A stretch of DNA of 64,000 nucleotides from Anoxynatronum sibiricum. GTDB taxonomy: Bacteria; Bacillota; Clostridia; Peptostreptococcales; Tindalliaceae. The stretch spans positions 62,001 through 126,000 of the forward strand of contig NZ_JBCITM010000008.1 of assembly GCF_039414295.1 (NCBI RefSeq), given 5' to 3'. This document shows positions 1 to 7,976 of the stretch, one piece after another; positions within the stretch are counted from its first letter, which is position 1; each line of letters starts with the position of its first letter. The notes beneath the pieces are model-generated. The model was given only the letters and a program-made list of their open reading frames with translations. It was not told the DNA's origin and did not search any database. A program made the position numbers and the translations under genes.

Positions 1-147
1 GACACCCAGCAACAGATTGATCACCGGCTGCCCCATAAACCGGGAAACCACCCAGGAGAACATCCCTGGAACGGCAAATCCCAACAGCATTGCTGCAATG
101 ATCAAAAGTCCGAAATATTTGGAAATTAATTTTGCTGCCTGTTTCAT
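1..147 (-). CDS. BASS-family (bile acid:sodium symporter-like) transporter, N-terminal fragment
   Basis: Only the first 49 codons are inside the window; the gene runs off the left edge. The start is the ATG at 145-147, with an AGGAGTG ribosome binding site just upstream on the minus strand. The peptide opens with MKQAAKLISKYFGLLII, a hydrophobic first segment, then a VPGMFSWV turn and a second hydrophobic stretch ending INLLLGV. That resembles the N-terminus of the bile acid:sodium symporter family (YocS type), which carries out sodium-coupled import of organic anions. The family call rests on a short N-terminal resemblance, so the substrate is unknown. Other multi-pass carriers remain possible. 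Confidence 0.5.
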   Translation of the reverse strand, partial: MKQAAKLISKYFGLLIIAAMLLGFAVPGMFSWVVSRFMGQPVINLLLGV

Positions 148-434
148 TTTTCACATCACTCCTGATCTGTTTTTAGTTTTTCTTCCATTTGCTCTTGTTT
201 TCTCCTTTTGCGTTTTTTGTCTTTGGTCTGAGAAATAGTGTATCGTTTTCCTTTAACTGCACATTTCCACCATTCGTGTCTTCTCTGTCAGTTTACGAGA
301 TCTCGCTTCAAAATTGTTAATCAATCCCCAGGGAATCTTGCTGGTATTTTTTGTCAAAAAAATACGATTCATGTCAATTTAATACTTCCACGCAAGAAAC
401 CGTTATGTTTTATAAATCGAAGCAGCGCGCGCAC
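148..434. other. Intergenic region upstream of the BASS-like gene
   Basis: This AT-rich stretch has no convincing gene. On the minus strand it holds two TTGACA hexamers (plus-strand TGTCAA near 353 and 373), but neither has a good -10 box at 16-18 nt. The promoter for the leftward BASS-like gene should lie here, but I cannot fix it. Short reading frames on both strands lack ribosome binding sites. Confidence 0.4.
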
Positions 435-470
435 TAAAAAACACCTCTCAAAGTGACTTTTGAGAGGTGT
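435..470 (-). terminator. Intrinsic terminator of the ABC exporter operon
   Basis: A 10-bp perfect stem (441-450 with 461-470, ACACCTCTCA / TGAGAGGTGT) with a 10-nt loop is followed on the minus strand by a T-run (plus-strand A436-A440). It lies about 50 nt past the stop codon of the adaptor lipoprotein gene and closes the three-gene operon. Confidence 0.85.
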
Positions 471-519
471 CAGACTGTCGGCAACATCCAATAAAGACAG
501 GGAATTTCGACATTCCCGT

Positions 520-1608
520 CTATTCATCCGCAACGTCAATGAACACATCCACGTTAAACTGGGGTCGCAGGAATTCATCGGCATCTTCCAGAGAAATCAC
601 CACCGGCACCACTGTCTCGTTATTCACCACAACAGCTGTATCGGCAATGGTTTCCACCCTTCCGGTGTAGGTGCGGGAACGGTCGGCCACGGGAATGAGG
701 GTCACAGAAGCGCCCACTTCCACCTGGCGAATGAATTCTTCCAGCACATCCGCCTCCACCTGGAGGGTATCCAGGTCAATGAAGCGTAACAGACGCTGGT
801 AGGCCTCTGACCGGTCACCAGGCTTCATCTCCAGGCCCGATACCACTGCCCGGTCAAAGGGGCAGATGACCGCATTATCTTCCAAAAATGGCAGGTTCAG
901 ACGGGCTTCCAGCCGCTTTAACCGGTTCTCCAGCAATGCCGCCTGCTCCCTGCGCACCTGGATCTGATGGGTGCCTGCCTGCTGGTTCAGCTGCAACTGT
1001 AAATTTTCCACTTGACTTTCCCGGGAGGTGATTTCCCGCTGATACCGCTCCATTTCTTCTTTTGGAACGGCACCAGCTTCATAGAGCCGCTGTCGGTTTT
1101 CTGCATCCTCCCGGGCTTCTTCCAATTGCTTTTCCGCATACCCCAGTTCCTGAAGCAATCGGGCTGTTTCACCGCTGACTTCTGCCGCTTGGGCGTTGAT
1201 CTCTGCCCGCACCACTGCCAACTCTCCCCGAAGGTTATCAGCTTCTTCTTCCAACCCCGCAAACGCCAGGGTCATCACCTGCTGGCCTGCAGTCACCTGC
1301 TGGCCATCCCTCACTTGAAGGGTTTGAATCCTTGCGGGAACTTCCAGCGAAACACTCATTTCATCGGCAGCCCGCACTTTTCCAAAGGCTTCCACCTGGC
1401 GGCTGATCTCTGAAAGATCCACTTCCTGCACCGGTTCTTCTCCGCCATTTCCACCGCAACCTGACAGCAGCAGCACGACTCCCATCATCATGGCCAGACC
1501 TGTGACCCGTCTGCTTTTCCGCCGGGGATGGCTGCTGCCCGTCTCCGGGAGAATGACTTTTTCGCTGTTACCATATCCTTCTCTTTCAATTGTTGCTTTC
1601 ATTCTCAT
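520..1608 (-). CDS. HlyD/MacA-like efflux adaptor, putative lipoprotein
   Basis: This 362-residue membrane fusion protein would link an ABC exporter to the extracellular side. A hydrophobic segment (about residues 38-50) ends in LLLSGC, a lipobox whose Cys is likely lipidated. It follows an unusually long basic N-terminal stretch of about 37 residues. Next come a biotinyl-lipoyl-like half (VPARIQTLQVRDGQQVTAG), a long coiled-coil hairpin rich in Glu, Arg and Gln (about 110-225), a second lipoyl half (DNAVICPFDRAVVSG) and a beta-barrel region. The start overlaps the end of the ATPase gene by 23 nt, so the two are translationally coupled. A second in-frame ATG lies two codons downstream. The substrate is unknown; the order permease-ATPase-adaptor suggests a MacAB-like exporter of peptides, lipids or drugs. 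Confidence 0.85.
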   Translation of the reverse strand: MRMKATIEREGYGNSEKVILPETGSSHPRRKSRRVTGLAMMMGVVLLLSGCGGNGGEEPVQEVDLSEISRQVEAFGKVRAADEMSVSLEVPARIQTLQVRDGQQVTAGQQVMTLAFAGLEEEADNLRGELAVVRAEINAQAAEVSGETARLLQELGYAEKQLEEAREDAENRQRLYEAGAVPKEEMERYQREITSRESQVENLQLQLNQQAGTHQIQVRREQAALLENRLKRLEARLNLPFLEDNAVICPFDRAVVSGLEMKPGDRSEAYQRLLRFIDLDTLQVEADVLEEFIRQVEVGASVTLIPVADRSRTYTGRVETIADTAVVVNNETVVPVVISLEDADEFLRPQFNVDVFIDVADE

Positions 1609-2278
1609 CCCACACCTTTCCGTCTTTCACCTGAATGATTCGATTGCCATAGGCGGCAGTTTCCACTGAATGACTGACCTGTACAATGGTTTTTCCCTGT
1701 TCCCGATTGATTTTAGACAACAACAGCATCACTTCTTCAGTGGTGCGGCTGTCCAGGTTTCCCGTGGGTTCATCTGCCAGAATCACTTCCGGGTCGTTCA
1801 TCAACGCCCGGGCAATGGCCACCCGCTGCTGCTGCCCGCCGGAAAGTTCCCGGGGGGTGTGGTCTTTTCGGTCACTCAGTTCCACCGTTTCCATAATGTT
1901 TTCCAGGCGTTCCCGATGGGGTTTCACTTTTTTTCCGTCCAACAGCAGCGGGAGCAGAATGTTGTCTTCCACCGTCAAATTGGGCACCAGATTGTAGAAC
2001 TGAAAGACGAACCCCACCTGACGCCGCCGCATGATACTTTGTTCTTTGTCTGAAAGGCCGGAAAGAAGCGTGCCTCCCAGCCGTATGGTGCCGGCGGTGG
2101 GTTGGTCAAGTCCTCCCACCAGATAGAGCAGGGTGCTTTTGCCCGAGCCGGAAGGGCCCATGATGGTGACAAACTCGCCCTGATGAATGGTGAGATTGAT
2201 GTCTTTCAGCACTTCCACCGCCACTTCTCCCAGCTGGTAGGTTTTATACAGTTTTTCTGTTTCAATCATGGGGGTCAT
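1586..2278 (-). CDS. ABC transporter ATP-binding protein (LolD/MacB type)
   Basis: This 230-residue ATPase powers the exporter with the neighbouring FtsX-type permease. Motifs in order are Walker A GPSGSGKST (about residue 42), the Q-loop region FVFQFYNLVPNLTVEDN, the signature LSGGQQQRVAIARAL, Walker B VILADEPTGNLDS and the switch His in VQVSHSVE. NLVPNLTVEDN and the PTGNLDS ending are typical of the MacB/LolD/FtsE branch. I chose the ATG at 2276-2278 because GAGGG lies at the right distance; a TTG one codon upstream is the alternative. The 120-nt gap to the permease shows no terminator, so one transcript is likely. Confidence 0.95.
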   Translation of the reverse strand: MTPMIETEKLYKTYQLGEVAVEVLKDINLTIHQGEFVTIMGPSGSGKSTLLYLVGGLDQPTAGTIRLGGTLLSGLSDKEQSIMRRRQVGFVFQFYNLVPNLTVEDNILLPLLLDGKKVKPHRERLENIMETVELSDRKDHTPRELSGGQQQRVAIARALMNDPEVILADEPTGNLDSRTTEEVMLLLSKINREQGKTIVQVSHSVETAAYGNRIIQVKDGKVWDENESNN

Positions 2279-2404
2279 CAATTTCCCTCTTTTCTATCAT
2301 TTCCATTTGCTCGCATTCCCATTATGCCAGCTGATTCGACTGTCCATTTTGTCTGCTTTTTTGACTTTCCATCCGGCTGGTGTCAAGCTCAGTGTTGTTG
2401 GGTT

Positions 2405-4936
2405 TTATTCATATTTTATGGCTTCCACAATGTTCATCCGGGCGTTTTTCAGCGCCGGGCTGATGGAAGCCAATACCGCAATGAGAATGCCTCCGATGAT
2501 GGCTGCCAGAAAAAAAGTGCCGACGAAGTGAACACCGATGGGGATGCCGGCGGCGTCCATAAAGGCGGGAATTCCCAAAAGCATGAGAATACTGCCCACT
2601 ACTCCCGTTAACCCGGCAATACAGCCCCCGGTGATGGCTTCAGCAAAGATCATTTTAATCACCTGCCGCCGGCTCATACCGACAGATTTCATAATGGCCA
2701 GGGAACGACGGCGTTCCATGAAGCTGATCACGTAGTTGTTGAAAACACCGAATACGCCGATGGCCATGGCCAGCAGAGAAAATCCTTTGAGAATCACGAA
2801 AAACTGATTGTTGGATTCAGTATTCATCTCTTCCATCATGCGGTTGGTCTGTCCCCAGATACCCCGCCGACGAAACTTGCTGTGGATGGCTGCCAGCACC
2901 GCAGCGTCGTCAGCCCCTTCATCCACCCGTACAAAGTAGGTATCCACATAGGGTCTGTTCATATCAGAGCGGAAATATTGCTGGTGAATGATGGCATTGC
3001 TGCCGTTCATCATCAGGGAGTCGTAAAATCCGATCACTTCGTATTGCCGGAGCCCGGTGGGCATCTCCAGGGTGAGCATGTCACCCACTTTCAGCTCAAG
3101 GGCCTTCTGCATCATACCGGCGGGAATAATGTACCGGCCTTCGGAAAGGCGGGCCATCAGTTCATCTCCATCGGCACCATCCAAGGGCCGAAAGGCAATA
3201 TAGTCACGATAGTTCACCGGGTCAATCCCCTGAAGATAGCGCATGGGATAGTCGTGACTGGTCACCCGTACTTCTCCCCACTCTTCCCGGGCTGCATAGG
3301 TGGCGGCCACCCCGGGCACTGCCCGAAGGGCCTGCTCAGTACTCCGGTCTGCCCCGTTGATACTGACCATGATATCGAACTGCCAGTCTTTGTAGGCATT
3401 GAGCACTTCGACTCCCACGCTGTAACTGATGGTGTTGATCATCAGGAGTACGGTGATGCCAATGGTGAGAAGGGTGATATTATTAAGGATGTTTTTGTTG
3501 TCCCGCAGATTTTTCACCGCCAGCAGGCCCTCGTTACCAAAGAGCAACCCATAGAGAGGACCAAACACCAGCAGAAAAATACGAGTCAGCATCGGCACTG
3601 CCATGACCACACCGGTGTTGGTGGCTGCCAGCCCCAACAGACTGGCCGGCATGGCCATGGCGTAGGGCGCCAGTCGGGGCAGGGCAACACCGGTTGCCAG
3701 CAGCAACACAGCTGCCAAAGATTTCCAGCGCTTGGGGTTGCGGTGGCTGTCAACCAGGTTCAGCACCAACTCTTTAATGGGAATTTTGGAGACCCGGGCA
3801 ATGGGAATCCATGAACTGATCACTGCCACGCCCACTGCCAGAAAAAAGGCGCGCACCAGATGTTCCGGGCCAAACTGCATGGCTACATCCATGGAACCGC
3901 TCCAGGGATCATTGGCCAGTATGGCTGTCATGGCATAAAGAACTCCGATCCCTGCCAGATTTCCCAGAATACCGCCCAGCACCCCATAAGCCAGGCTTTC
4001 TCCCAGCAGCACCCCATCGGTGGTTTTCCGTGTGGCCCCAATACTTCGAAAGGTGCCGATCACCGGCAGACGTTCCACGGTTATCACCTTAAAGGTGGAA
4101 TAGATGATAAACACACTGATGAACAACACCATGGCTGTCATGAGAAAAAAGGGCACCACAATCATCTGCAGCATGCCAGAAAGGTCTGCCTCTGAAAAAG
4201 GCGGCCGCACGTCATACCGGGGATACTGGCTCTGAAGCAGCTCCTGTACGGTGGTGACGTCTGCCCCTGCCGTGAGCACCACATAAGCCGTGCTCACACT
4301 GCCCCGGGTGCCGGTAAGGGAAGCGGCGTAATCCAGCGGAATCACCGCTGTGCGGGTTTCAGACTGGGGTGAATCCCTGAAAAGTCCGGTGGGCCGGGCA
4401 ATTCCCCACACTGTCAGCCGGCGTTGGGCCCCGCTGATTTCCAGCTGAATCTGATCTCCCGTTTGAAAACCGTGTTGATCGGCAAATAGTTGACTTAAAA
4501 TGACGTGATTTCCGGCAAAAGGCCTGCCGACGGCTTTTTCTCTGAAGATGACCGGATTCATGACCTCCAGTTCTTCCAGCTGAAACCCACGGAGATAAAG
4601 CTGAGTCGTCTCAGCAGCAGCACCTTCGCCGCCATTGCGGGGTACGGTGTAGATACCGCCCATGGAGATTTCACCTGCCGTCAGGGCCACTCCTTCCACC
4701 CCATCGGGAGCAATTCGAAAATATGAAGAAGGCGACTGTTCATTGGCACGAATCAGCAAGGCCGCTTCACCTGTCTGCATGCGCATCTGGTTGCCGTACA
4801 TCACTGTCATGGTGCCTGCAATGGCACTGGATGCAAAAAAAAGTGCAGCTGAGCAGGTGACAGAGATCACGATAAGAAAGGTGCGGAACTTTTTCTCAGC
4901 AATATTTTTCAATATGTATTTCAGGATAATTCCCAT
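2405..4936 (-). CDS. FtsX-like ABC transporter permease (two FtsX domains)
   Basis: This 843-residue membrane subunit pairs with the LolD-like ATPase. It has an N-terminal transmembrane helix (about residues 12-38), a large extracytoplasmic MacB-PCD-like domain, a first FtsX four-helix block (about 255-395), a middle pair of helices, a second extracytoplasmic domain (about 500-690) and a C-terminal FtsX block ending NARMNIVEAIKYE. The paired conserved motifs (VITVERLPVIGTFRSIGATRK and MERRRSLAIMKSVGMSRRQV) mark the cytoplasmic coupling helices of each half. I chose the ATG at 4934-4936, with AGGTGG nine nt upstream, over a GTG at 4948. It heads the operon; no clear promoter is visible upstream. 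Confidence 0.93.
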   Translation of the reverse strand: MGIILKYILKNIAEKKFRTFLIVISVTCSAALFFASSAIAGTMTVMYGNQMRMQTGEAALLIRANEQSPSSYFRIAPDGVEGVALTAGEISMGGIYTVPRNGGEGAAAETTQLYLRGFQLEELEVMNPVIFREKAVGRPFAGNHVILSQLFADQHGFQTGDQIQLEISGAQRRLTVWGIARPTGLFRDSPQSETRTAVIPLDYAASLTGTRGSVSTAYVVLTAGADVTTVQELLQSQYPRYDVRPPFSEADLSGMLQMIVVPFFLMTAMVLFISVFIIYSTFKVITVERLPVIGTFRSIGATRKTTDGVLLGESLAYGVLGGILGNLAGIGVLYAMTAILANDPWSGSMDVAMQFGPEHLVRAFFLAVGVAVISSWIPIARVSKIPIKELVLNLVDSHRNPKRWKSLAAVLLLATGVALPRLAPYAMAMPASLLGLAATNTGVVMAVPMLTRIFLLVFGPLYGLLFGNEGLLAVKNLRDNKNILNNITLLTIGITVLLMINTISYSVGVEVLNAYKDWQFDIMVSINGADRSTEQALRAVPGVAATYAAREEWGEVRVTSHDYPMRYLQGIDPVNYRDYIAFRPLDGADGDELMARLSEGRYIIPAGMMQKALELKVGDMLTLEMPTGLRQYEVIGFYDSLMMNGSNAIIHQQYFRSDMNRPYVDTYFVRVDEGADDAAVLAAIHSKFRRRGIWGQTNRMMEEMNTESNNQFFVILKGFSLLAMAIGVFGVFNNYVISFMERRRSLAIMKSVGMSRRQVIKMIFAEAITGGCIAGLTGVVGSILMLLGIPAFMDAAGIPIGVHFVGTFFLAAIIGGILIAVLASISPALKNARMNIVEAIKYE

Positions 4937-5133
4937 GACTGACACCACCTGGAAAATTCATTGGACAAAGCCGGACATTTTAAACCACATACTTTAAACG
5001 GTACCTTGGAGGTTGGCCATTCCCTCGTCAAATAACTGCACAGCCAATCGGATTTACGGCTCTTAGCTGCTTTCCCTGATACAATACGCGAATCTTTTTG
5101 AATTGTTTCAACCAAAGATTATAAATTCGACAG

Positions 5134-5165
5134 AAAAACCGCAGGTGTCGTTTGAACACCTGCGG
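5134..5165 (-). terminator. Intrinsic terminator after the secreted DUF4832 gene
   Basis: A perfect 10-bp stem (5139-5148 CCGCAGGTGT with 5156-5165 ACACCTGCGG) with a 7-nt loop is followed on the minus strand by five T (plus A5134-5138). It lies about 45 nt past the stop at 5208 and separates the glycan locus from the ABC exporter operon. Confidence 0.88.
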
Positions 5166-5207
5166 TCAGTAAGGAGAAAACAAATGAAGTTGTGGCAGTC
5201 GTTACCG

Positions 5208-7691
5208 CTATCTTCTGCGGTTGTTGCCGCTGTTGCCCCTGGTATTACTGTCTTGTGTTGTCTGACTGTTGAACCGTGTCAAAGGCAGCGAATGAGTGGC
5301 TTTGACAGCGCCATCGTTTTTCATGGAAACAGTGATCACTGCAGTCCCTTCACCGGCACTGGAACGAACCGTTAACAGACCGCTCTGGGTGATGGATACA
5401 CCGCTGACACCACTGACAGACCACACCAGCTGTTCGCTGCTGACATCCCGTCCACGGTCATCACGAAGCACTGCGGCAAACTGGGAACTCACGTCAACAT
5501 CATAAATCTGCATACTCTGATCACCATAAATGCTGATGTTATATCCCTCATAAGGGTTCGCAACCGGAGGCTCTTCAACAACTGGTGGTTCTTCCACCAC
5601 CGGAGGCTCTTCGACCACAGGTGGTTCTACAACCACTGGAGGTTCTTCCAGCACTGGTGGCTGTGGCACTGACTGAGTCTGATAATGGGTCAGGGGCAAA
5701 TGATGAACACCCTTCACGCTGGGGTCGCTGGTCATGGCGACAGTAATCACTGCGGTACCTTCACTGGCGTTGGAGCCTACTGTCAACAGACCGTTCTGGG
5801 TGATGGAAACGCCGCTGACACCATTCACTGACCAGGTGAGGGGTTGACTGGTGATATCTCTTCCTGCGCCGTCTCTCAGAACAGCTGCAAACTGAGAGCT
5901 CACATTCACATCGTAAATTTTCATGCTTTGGTCACCATAAATGGCAATACTGTGATTGGCATAGGGAGAACCCGGATCAGGTGTTTCAGTTGCCGGCGGT
6001 TCTTCCACAACCGGAGGCTCTTCAACCACTGGAGGTTCTTCAACAACCGGAGGCAATTCTGCTGGACCCGTCACTTCAAGGGATCCGATGTGGTAGAGTT
6101 TGTTCTGGTTGGGAACATTGGCAACGGTCAGGTTAATGGCCGGCTGGCTGGTTTTGGGATCGATGATGCCCACATGAAGCTGATAGATGCCCGGCTCAAG
6201 CGTTTCCAATGTATCAATGGCGGTGGTGAATGTTTCACTGGTATCCGGAAACAGGCTGCGAACGCTTTGGCTGACAGTGGCTGTGGTGACAGCTTGTCCG
6301 GCAGCATTTTTCAGCTGTACCTGAATGGGCCAGTCATGATAGAAGGGGGCTGTTCCTCCATTGCGCCACTGGGTGCTAAGTTCAATGGTTTCTCCTGCTG
6401 TCACCGAAGTGTTGAAACTGGCTTCAGTGATGGCAAAGCGGTATCCCATGGTGGCCATGAGGCGATCCATGTTCTGGCTGGCCTCCGGTGACAGATTGTA
6501 CCACAGCTCCAACAACCAGGTCAGATGGGAGTCTTTCGCCTGCTGCAGGGTGGCATTGATATTGCTGTTATTCAGGTAACGGTAATCGCCGGTGTACAGG
6601 AACTCGGCACCGGAGGGAGCTGTTTTCCAGAAGTCCGGCATGGATGGATGATGGTCGCCAGTGTAGTAGTCAGTATATCCATTTTTAATCCAGTCCAGAT
6701 ACCAGTCATAGGTATCTTTGGGAGATCCGAAAGCATGGTTGTGCAGGCCCAGGTTGTTGTCACGGGCAACAGCTCTGGGATATCGGACACTTACTTGGGT
6801 GTTTCTGAAGTATCTGGCATAGGCCTGCTCATACTGGGAAGCGACGGCCGCCTGAGGATAACGGCCCACATCGTTGGCTCCCTGGATGAAGTAAGTATGC
6901 ATTTCACCCCAGTGGCCCACACTGCCCATGACCATGGCGTAGGTCTTGTCGTTGTCATAACGATTGGCCAGTGCCTGCATTACCTTTTCATGGTACTGAA
7001 TGAGCAAGGGGCTGGCGTAGTTGGGGCTGAACCCGCCGCGATACTCCACGCCGCCGCCGGGAAGATCCATACCCCAGCGGTAAAATGTGCCCACCCCGGG
7101 AATGTTGGCGGTAAGTGCTGAAGACTTGTTGAAATCATCAATCACTTTCTGATCGTTTTGAATGCGGTCAAGGGCTGTGTTATATTCGTTAACCTTTGCC
7201 TGGTTTCCGGCTGCCTGTGCCTGTTGCCGCAGCTGGGTGTAAGTTTGAGTGGCTTCAGCTTTCAGCTCGTTGTACAACCACATGGGAATACTCATTTGGT
7301 TCAGGCCGATGGTGTTGGAAAGACTGGGATAGTCCATGGCAAAACCCAGCATGAGCTGGTTGTTCTGCTCATTTACCCAGTAGTTGTAATTGTTTTGGCT
7401 TTCCACTCCAGAAAAATCAAACACACCTTTGTTCTTTTCAATTTCTGCCCAGGTATAACCGGCTACAACGATGGTGCCGTCATAGTTTCGGTTTCTGTCG
7501 GTGGCAAAGGCCACCGCACCCATGAAGGGGTTGGCAACATAGTCGGTGGATTCCTGGAATGTATGGGTTTCAATGAGATTTTCGTCTGGGCTATTGGATG
7601 CAAAGGACGCCATGGGCATGGACAGTAACATGACCAGTGCCATCATGAGCAGTGCGCCCCGTTGTGTCTTTCGCTTGAATGTTGTTGACAT
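5208..7691 (-). CDS. Secreted DUF4832 protein with two Ig-like domains, riboswitch-controlled
   Basis: This 827-residue protein has a signal peptide (about 1-32, ending MASFAS). A large N-terminal region (about 40-390) looks like a glycoside-hydrolase-type barrel. It contains YRGGFSPNYASPLL and a striking GHWGEMHTYF motif whose Glu is a candidate catalytic residue. A DUF4832 beta-domain follows (about 400-545, VGIIDPKTSQPAINLTV). Then come two copies of a bacterial Ig-like domain (each opening I-A/S-IYGDQSM), separated by PPVVEEP proline/glutamate linkers. The C-terminus is Asn/Arg-rich with no LPXTG motif. The start has an AGGAGGTG site. A full paralogue lies at 9094-10869. It stands alone behind a cyclic di-GMP riboswitch and ends the glycan locus. 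I infer action on the exported polysaccharide or on adhesion; no activity is proven. Confidence 0.85.
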   Translation of the reverse strand: MSTTFKRKTQRGALLMMALVMLLSMPMASFASNSPDENLIETHTFQESTDYVANPFMGAVAFATDRNRNYDGTIVVAGYTWAEIEKNKGVFDFSGVESQNNYNYWVNEQNNQLMLGFAMDYPSLSNTIGLNQMSIPMWLYNELKAEATQTYTQLRQQAQAAGNQAKVNEYNTALDRIQNDQKVIDDFNKSSALTANIPGVGTFYRWGMDLPGGGVEYRGGFSPNYASPLLIQYHEKVMQALANRYDNDKTYAMVMGSVGHWGEMHTYFIQGANDVGRYPQAAVASQYEQAYARYFRNTQVSVRYPRAVARDNNLGLHNHAFGSPKDTYDWYLDWIKNGYTDYYTGDHHPSMPDFWKTAPSGAEFLYTGDYRYLNNSNINATLQQAKDSHLTWLLELWYNLSPEASQNMDRLMATMGYRFAITEASFNTSVTAGETIELSTQWRNGGTAPFYHDWPIQVQLKNAAGQAVTTATVSQSVRSLFPDTSETFTTAIDTLETLEPGIYQLHVGIIDPKTSQPAINLTVANVPNQNKLYHIGSLEVTGPAELPPVVEEPPVVEEPPVVEEPPATETPDPGSPYANHSIAIYGDQSMKIYDVNVSSQFAAVLRDGAGRDITSQPLTWSVNGVSGVSITQNGLLTVGSNASEGTAVITVAMTSDPSVKGVHHLPLTHYQTQSVPQPPVLEEPPVVVEPPVVEEPPVVEEPPVVEEPPVANPYEGYNISIYGDQSMQIYDVDVSSQFAAVLRDDRGRDVSSEQLVWSVSGVSGVSITQSGLLTVRSSAGEGTAVITVSMKNDGAVKATHSLPLTRFNSQTTQDSNTRGNSGNNRRR

Positions 7692-7726
7692 AAAAATACA
7701 CCTCCTGATTTCAAATCGATACGATT

Positions 7727-7766
7727 GAAAAAGAGATGTATGGCAATGTCAAGCGCCTGTTACATC
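7727..7766 (-). terminator. Candidate riboswitch expression-platform terminator
   Basis: Just after the aptamer, the minus strand can fold GATGTA (7761-7766) with TACATC (7735-7740), with an inner GGC/GCC pair, followed by TCTTTTTC. The 5' arm shares the bases GAT with the extended P1 stem of the aptamer (CATGAT, 7764-7769), so the two folds are mutually exclusive. That geometry predicts antitermination (gene ON) when the ligand is bound. The stem is modest, so this is inference. Confidence 0.5.
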
Positions 7767-7856
7767 ATGGCAATCCGGCTGTCTTGTTTTTTAAGACTTA
7801 CAAGACCCGTGATTTTGCGTCCCTGCCTTCCGACAGGTTTGCCTTTTTCATGATCG
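7764..7856 (-). promoter_or_regulatory. Cyclic di-GMP-I (GEMM-I) riboswitch aptamer
   Basis: On the minus strand the conserved GEMM elements occur in order: AAAAAGGCAAACC, a CCTG..CAGG hairpin capped by a GGAA (GNRA) tetraloop, GGGACGCAAAA, CACGGGTC, a GTCTTG/CAAGAC helix, and GCCGGATTGCC closing P1. P1 extends with ATCATG/CATGAT. The residue that separates cyclic di-GMP from cGAMP variants reads as G by my alignment. It sits in the leader of the secreted DUF4832 gene, about 75 nt before the start codon, and only that gene is downstream before a terminator. Confidence 0.92.
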
Positions 7857-7902
7857 TACTGATTACACTTTTTATGTTAACATAATAGTTCATGAGCGCA
7901 AT

Positions 7903-7939
7903 AGGACCATTGGGTAAAATTCCCTTCACCAATGGTCCT
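7903..7939 (-). terminator. Hairpin after galE, possible weak terminator
   Basis: A perfect 10-bp stem (AGGACCATTG at 7903-7912 with CAATGGTCCT at 7930-7939) and a 17-nt loop lie about 40 nt after the galE stop. No proper T-run follows on the minus strand, so it may be an mRNA-end stabiliser or a factor-dependent stop rather than an intrinsic terminator. Confidence 0.35.
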
Positions 7940-7976
7940 TTCATGGCAACAGAGCCGAAAAGTCAGCACCACATCT

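Noticed and set aside
172..205. GEMM-like fragment (ACGCAAAAGG on the minus strand) upstream of the BASS-like gene
   Set aside because: The flanking GGCAAACC, tetraloop hairpin and closing GCCGG blocks of the riboswitch are absent.
238..456. Possible small plus-strand gene left of the ABC operon terminator
   Set aside because: No ribosome binding site, no recognisable domain, and it runs into the minus-strand terminator stem.
2882..3814. Long plus-strand open frame (310 codons) over the ABC permease gene
   Set aside because: It is rich in His, Gln, Gly and Pro, lacks a ribosome binding site, matches no family, and mirrors a clear minus-strand gene. The same holds for all other plus-strand frames, such as 6525-7121, 9802-10941, 30916-32139 and 35736-37124.
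5560..6060. Nucleotide repeats resembling a small array in the DUF4832 gene
   Set aside because: They encode the PPVVEEP linkers between Ig-like domains in frame, so they are protein-level repeats and not a CRISPR or regulatory array.
7729..7751. Promoter inside the riboswitch expression platform (TTGACA with TTCAAT 17 nt downstream)
   Set aside because: The -10 is poor, and the TTGACA falls in the loop of the terminator-like hairpin; the riboswitch context explains the region better, although a second start site cannot be excluded.
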